NCBI GenBank assembly: GCA_945861255.1
Contig: CAMAUG010000215.1
Location: 1 to 6,760, forward strand
Direction: 5' to 3'
Origin: Candidatus Sulfopaludibacter sp. SbA3
Lineage (GTDB): Bacteria > Acidobacteriota > Terriglobia > Bryobacterales > Bryobacteraceae
DNA length: 6,760 nucleotides
Made by a program: the position numbers and the translations under genes. The notes under the pieces were generated by a model. The model saw only the letters and a program-made list of their open reading frames with translations. It did not search any database and was not told the origin of the DNA. Of this stretch, positions 6,316 through 6,760 are shown piece by piece. Position 1 is the stretch's first letter. Every line of letters begins with the position of its first letter.

Positions 6316-6662
6316 GTATTGCTTTCCAACCCTAGCGGTCGATGCGTGCAGATCTTCTCGTTGACCGAAATGAGATCAGCGCTCAGCTTCTCCAAGCGGT
6401 GGTATTCATCAATCTCTGCCTGCGCCTTGCGCCAGGCGGAAGGAGAGGGAAACGATTCGGCAACGGTTTTCCCGTTCACGGTTCGTGTGAGTCGAATCTG
6501 TGGATCGTGTCCCTGGTCGTTGGGCTTGGCGCAGTGGCACGCCGGCTTACCGCACCGACGAGAAACAGCACAGATGGAACCCCGGCGTAGGTCGCCGAGA
6601 GTAGTGAACTCATCTAGGATCTTAGATCGCTCGGCTTCTAACTCAGGTAGCGAATAGGGCAT
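6255..6662 (-). CDS. Upstream ORF of the ISKra4-type element, DUF6788-like, 135 aa
   Basis: A 135-residue protein with the pattern RRGSICAVSRRCGKPACHCA (residues 26-45): Cys37, Cys42 and Cys44 are close enough to bind a metal, followed by RLTRTVNGKTVAESF and a helical, charged C terminus. This matches DUF6788-type proteins that, as I recall, often accompany ISKra4-like transposases. It begins with ATG at 6662, with GGGAGG at 6673-6678 (minus strand) ten bases upstream as Shine-Dalgarno. Its last 61 bases overlap the transposase frame, and an A8 run at codons 121-123 would shift ribosomes by -1 into that frame, giving a 575-residue fusion (123 + 452). Unshifted translation would give the 135-residue protein alone, possibly a regulator or DNA-binding accessory. 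Confidence 0.82.
   Translation of the reverse strand: MPYSLPELEAERSKILDEFTTLGDLRRGSICAVSRRCGKPACHCAKPNDQGHDPQIRLTRTVNGKTVAESFPSPSAWRKAQAEIDEYHRLEKLSADLISVNEKICTHRPLGLESNTWTAQEKKRLLRSIRRLHAK
6294..6301 (-). promoter_or_regulatory. Probable -1 frameshift/slippage site (A8) joining the two IS ORFs
   Basis: On the minus strand the upstream ORF reads CAG GAA AAA AAA CGG. This includes a canonical A AAA AAA heptamer inside a run of eight A. A one-base backward slip gives ...GAA AAA AAA ACG GCT GCT, which is exactly the transposase frame (residue Thr8 onward). The frame relation between the ORFs is -1, as required. Ribosomal slippage or RNA-polymerase slippage on the A8 run would both give the fusion. 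No stimulatory downstream structure was worked out. Confidence 0.7.
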
Positions 6663-6681
6663 TAGGCGGTGGCCTCCCTCC

Positions 6682-6703
6682 CTGAGTGTGTCATAACACT
6701 CAG
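6682..6703. promoter_or_regulatory. Hairpin upstream of the first IS ORF
   Basis: CTGAGTGT (6682-6689) and ACACTCAG (6696-6703) form a perfect 8-bp stem around the 6-base loop GTCATA. It lies directly upstream of the Shine-Dalgarno of the first IS ORF and inside the right terminal repeat. Such hairpins near IS ends can block translation of transcripts that read in from outside; whether this one does so is inference. Confidence 0.5.
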
Positions 6704-6740
6704 AATAATGCTACAACCAAGGAATCTGAGCGATCTGCCT

Positions 6741-6758
6741 CTTCGATGTCGCGCACCC
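6741..6758 (-). repeat. Right terminal inverted repeat of the ISKra4-type element (IRR)
   Basis: On the minus strand this reads GGGTGCGCGACATCGAAG, the partner of 4912-4929. Only two bases of flank remain before the window edge, so neither the outer boundary nor a target-site duplication can be confirmed here. Confidence 0.6.
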
Positions 6759-6760
6759 GC

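Larger units (their letters stand above)
4912..6758 (-). mobile_element. ISKra4-family insertion sequence, about 1.85 kb
   Basis: The element is defined by a DDE transposase of ISKra4 type, a small first ORF, and imperfect terminal inverted repeats: GGGTGTGCGACGCAGAAG (4912-4929) against the complement of 6741-6758, 14 of 18 matching. The transposase stop lies 6 bases inside the left repeat and the first ORF starts 79 bases inside the right one, which fits a compact insertion sequence. From memory, one ISKra4 subgroup has ends starting GGG and makes 9-bp target duplications. The nine bases to the left are GCGCTGGTT; only the first two bases of the right flank (GC at 6759-6760) are visible and they agree, which is weak support. 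Both ORFs appear intact, so it may be active. Base composition looks less GC-rich than the operon to the left. Confidence 0.8.

Noticed and set aside
4724..6681. CAGGGAGG (4724-4731) and its complement at 6677-6684 as IS terminal repeats
   Set aside because: Only 8 bp with no extension, and the right copy is the Shine-Dalgarno region inside the element; the 14/18 GGG-ended pair at 4912 and 6758 fits better.
1..6760. CRISPR array, tRNA or rRNA genes
   Set aside because: No regularly spaced direct repeats, no cloverleaf-like segment and no rRNA-like sequence were seen on either strand.

Overview
The window looks like a chromosomal stretch of a GC-rich soil-type bacterium, most likely an acidobacterium of the Bryobacterales/Solibacter kind. 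That assignment rests on the general look of the proteins (PfkB kinase, DapF-like protein, small zinc ribbon, ISKra4-type insertion sequence) and on recall, not on a database search.

Layout. Positions 1-660 (+) hold the 3' two thirds of a PfkB-family sugar/nucleoside kinase whose start lies outside the window. Positions 661-757 are a compact palindromic element that fills the whole gap to the next gene. From 757 to 4366 (+) there is a tight three-gene run: a polytopic GT-C-type glycosyltransferase, a DapF-family protein and a UDP-sugar 6-dehydrogenase of the WbpA/WecC type. Both junctions overlap by four bases (ATGA), so the three are very probably one translationally coupled operon. The glycosyltransferase and dehydrogenase point to cell-surface glycan synthesis. 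The DapF-like protein between them lacks both catalytic cysteines (Ser76 and Ser212 instead) and has Gln in the usual NPH motif, so ordinary diaminopimelate epimerase activity is doubtful.

Convergent to that operon, at 4421-4609 (-), is a small zinc-ribbon protein. Positions 4610-4911 have no confident gene but hold several inverted repeats.

The rest, about 4912-6758, is an ISKra4-family insertion sequence transcribed on the minus strand. It has GGG-starting imperfect terminal inverted repeats, a small DUF6788-type first ORF, and a DDE transposase ORF in the -1 frame. The two ORFs overlap across an A AAA AAA slippery run, so the working product is probably a 575-residue frameshift fusion. 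The right end of the element falls two bases before the window edge.

The points most worth following are the cysteine-less DapF homologue in a glycan operon, the palindrome that abuts a stop codon and the next start codon, and the frameshift architecture of the insertion sequence.
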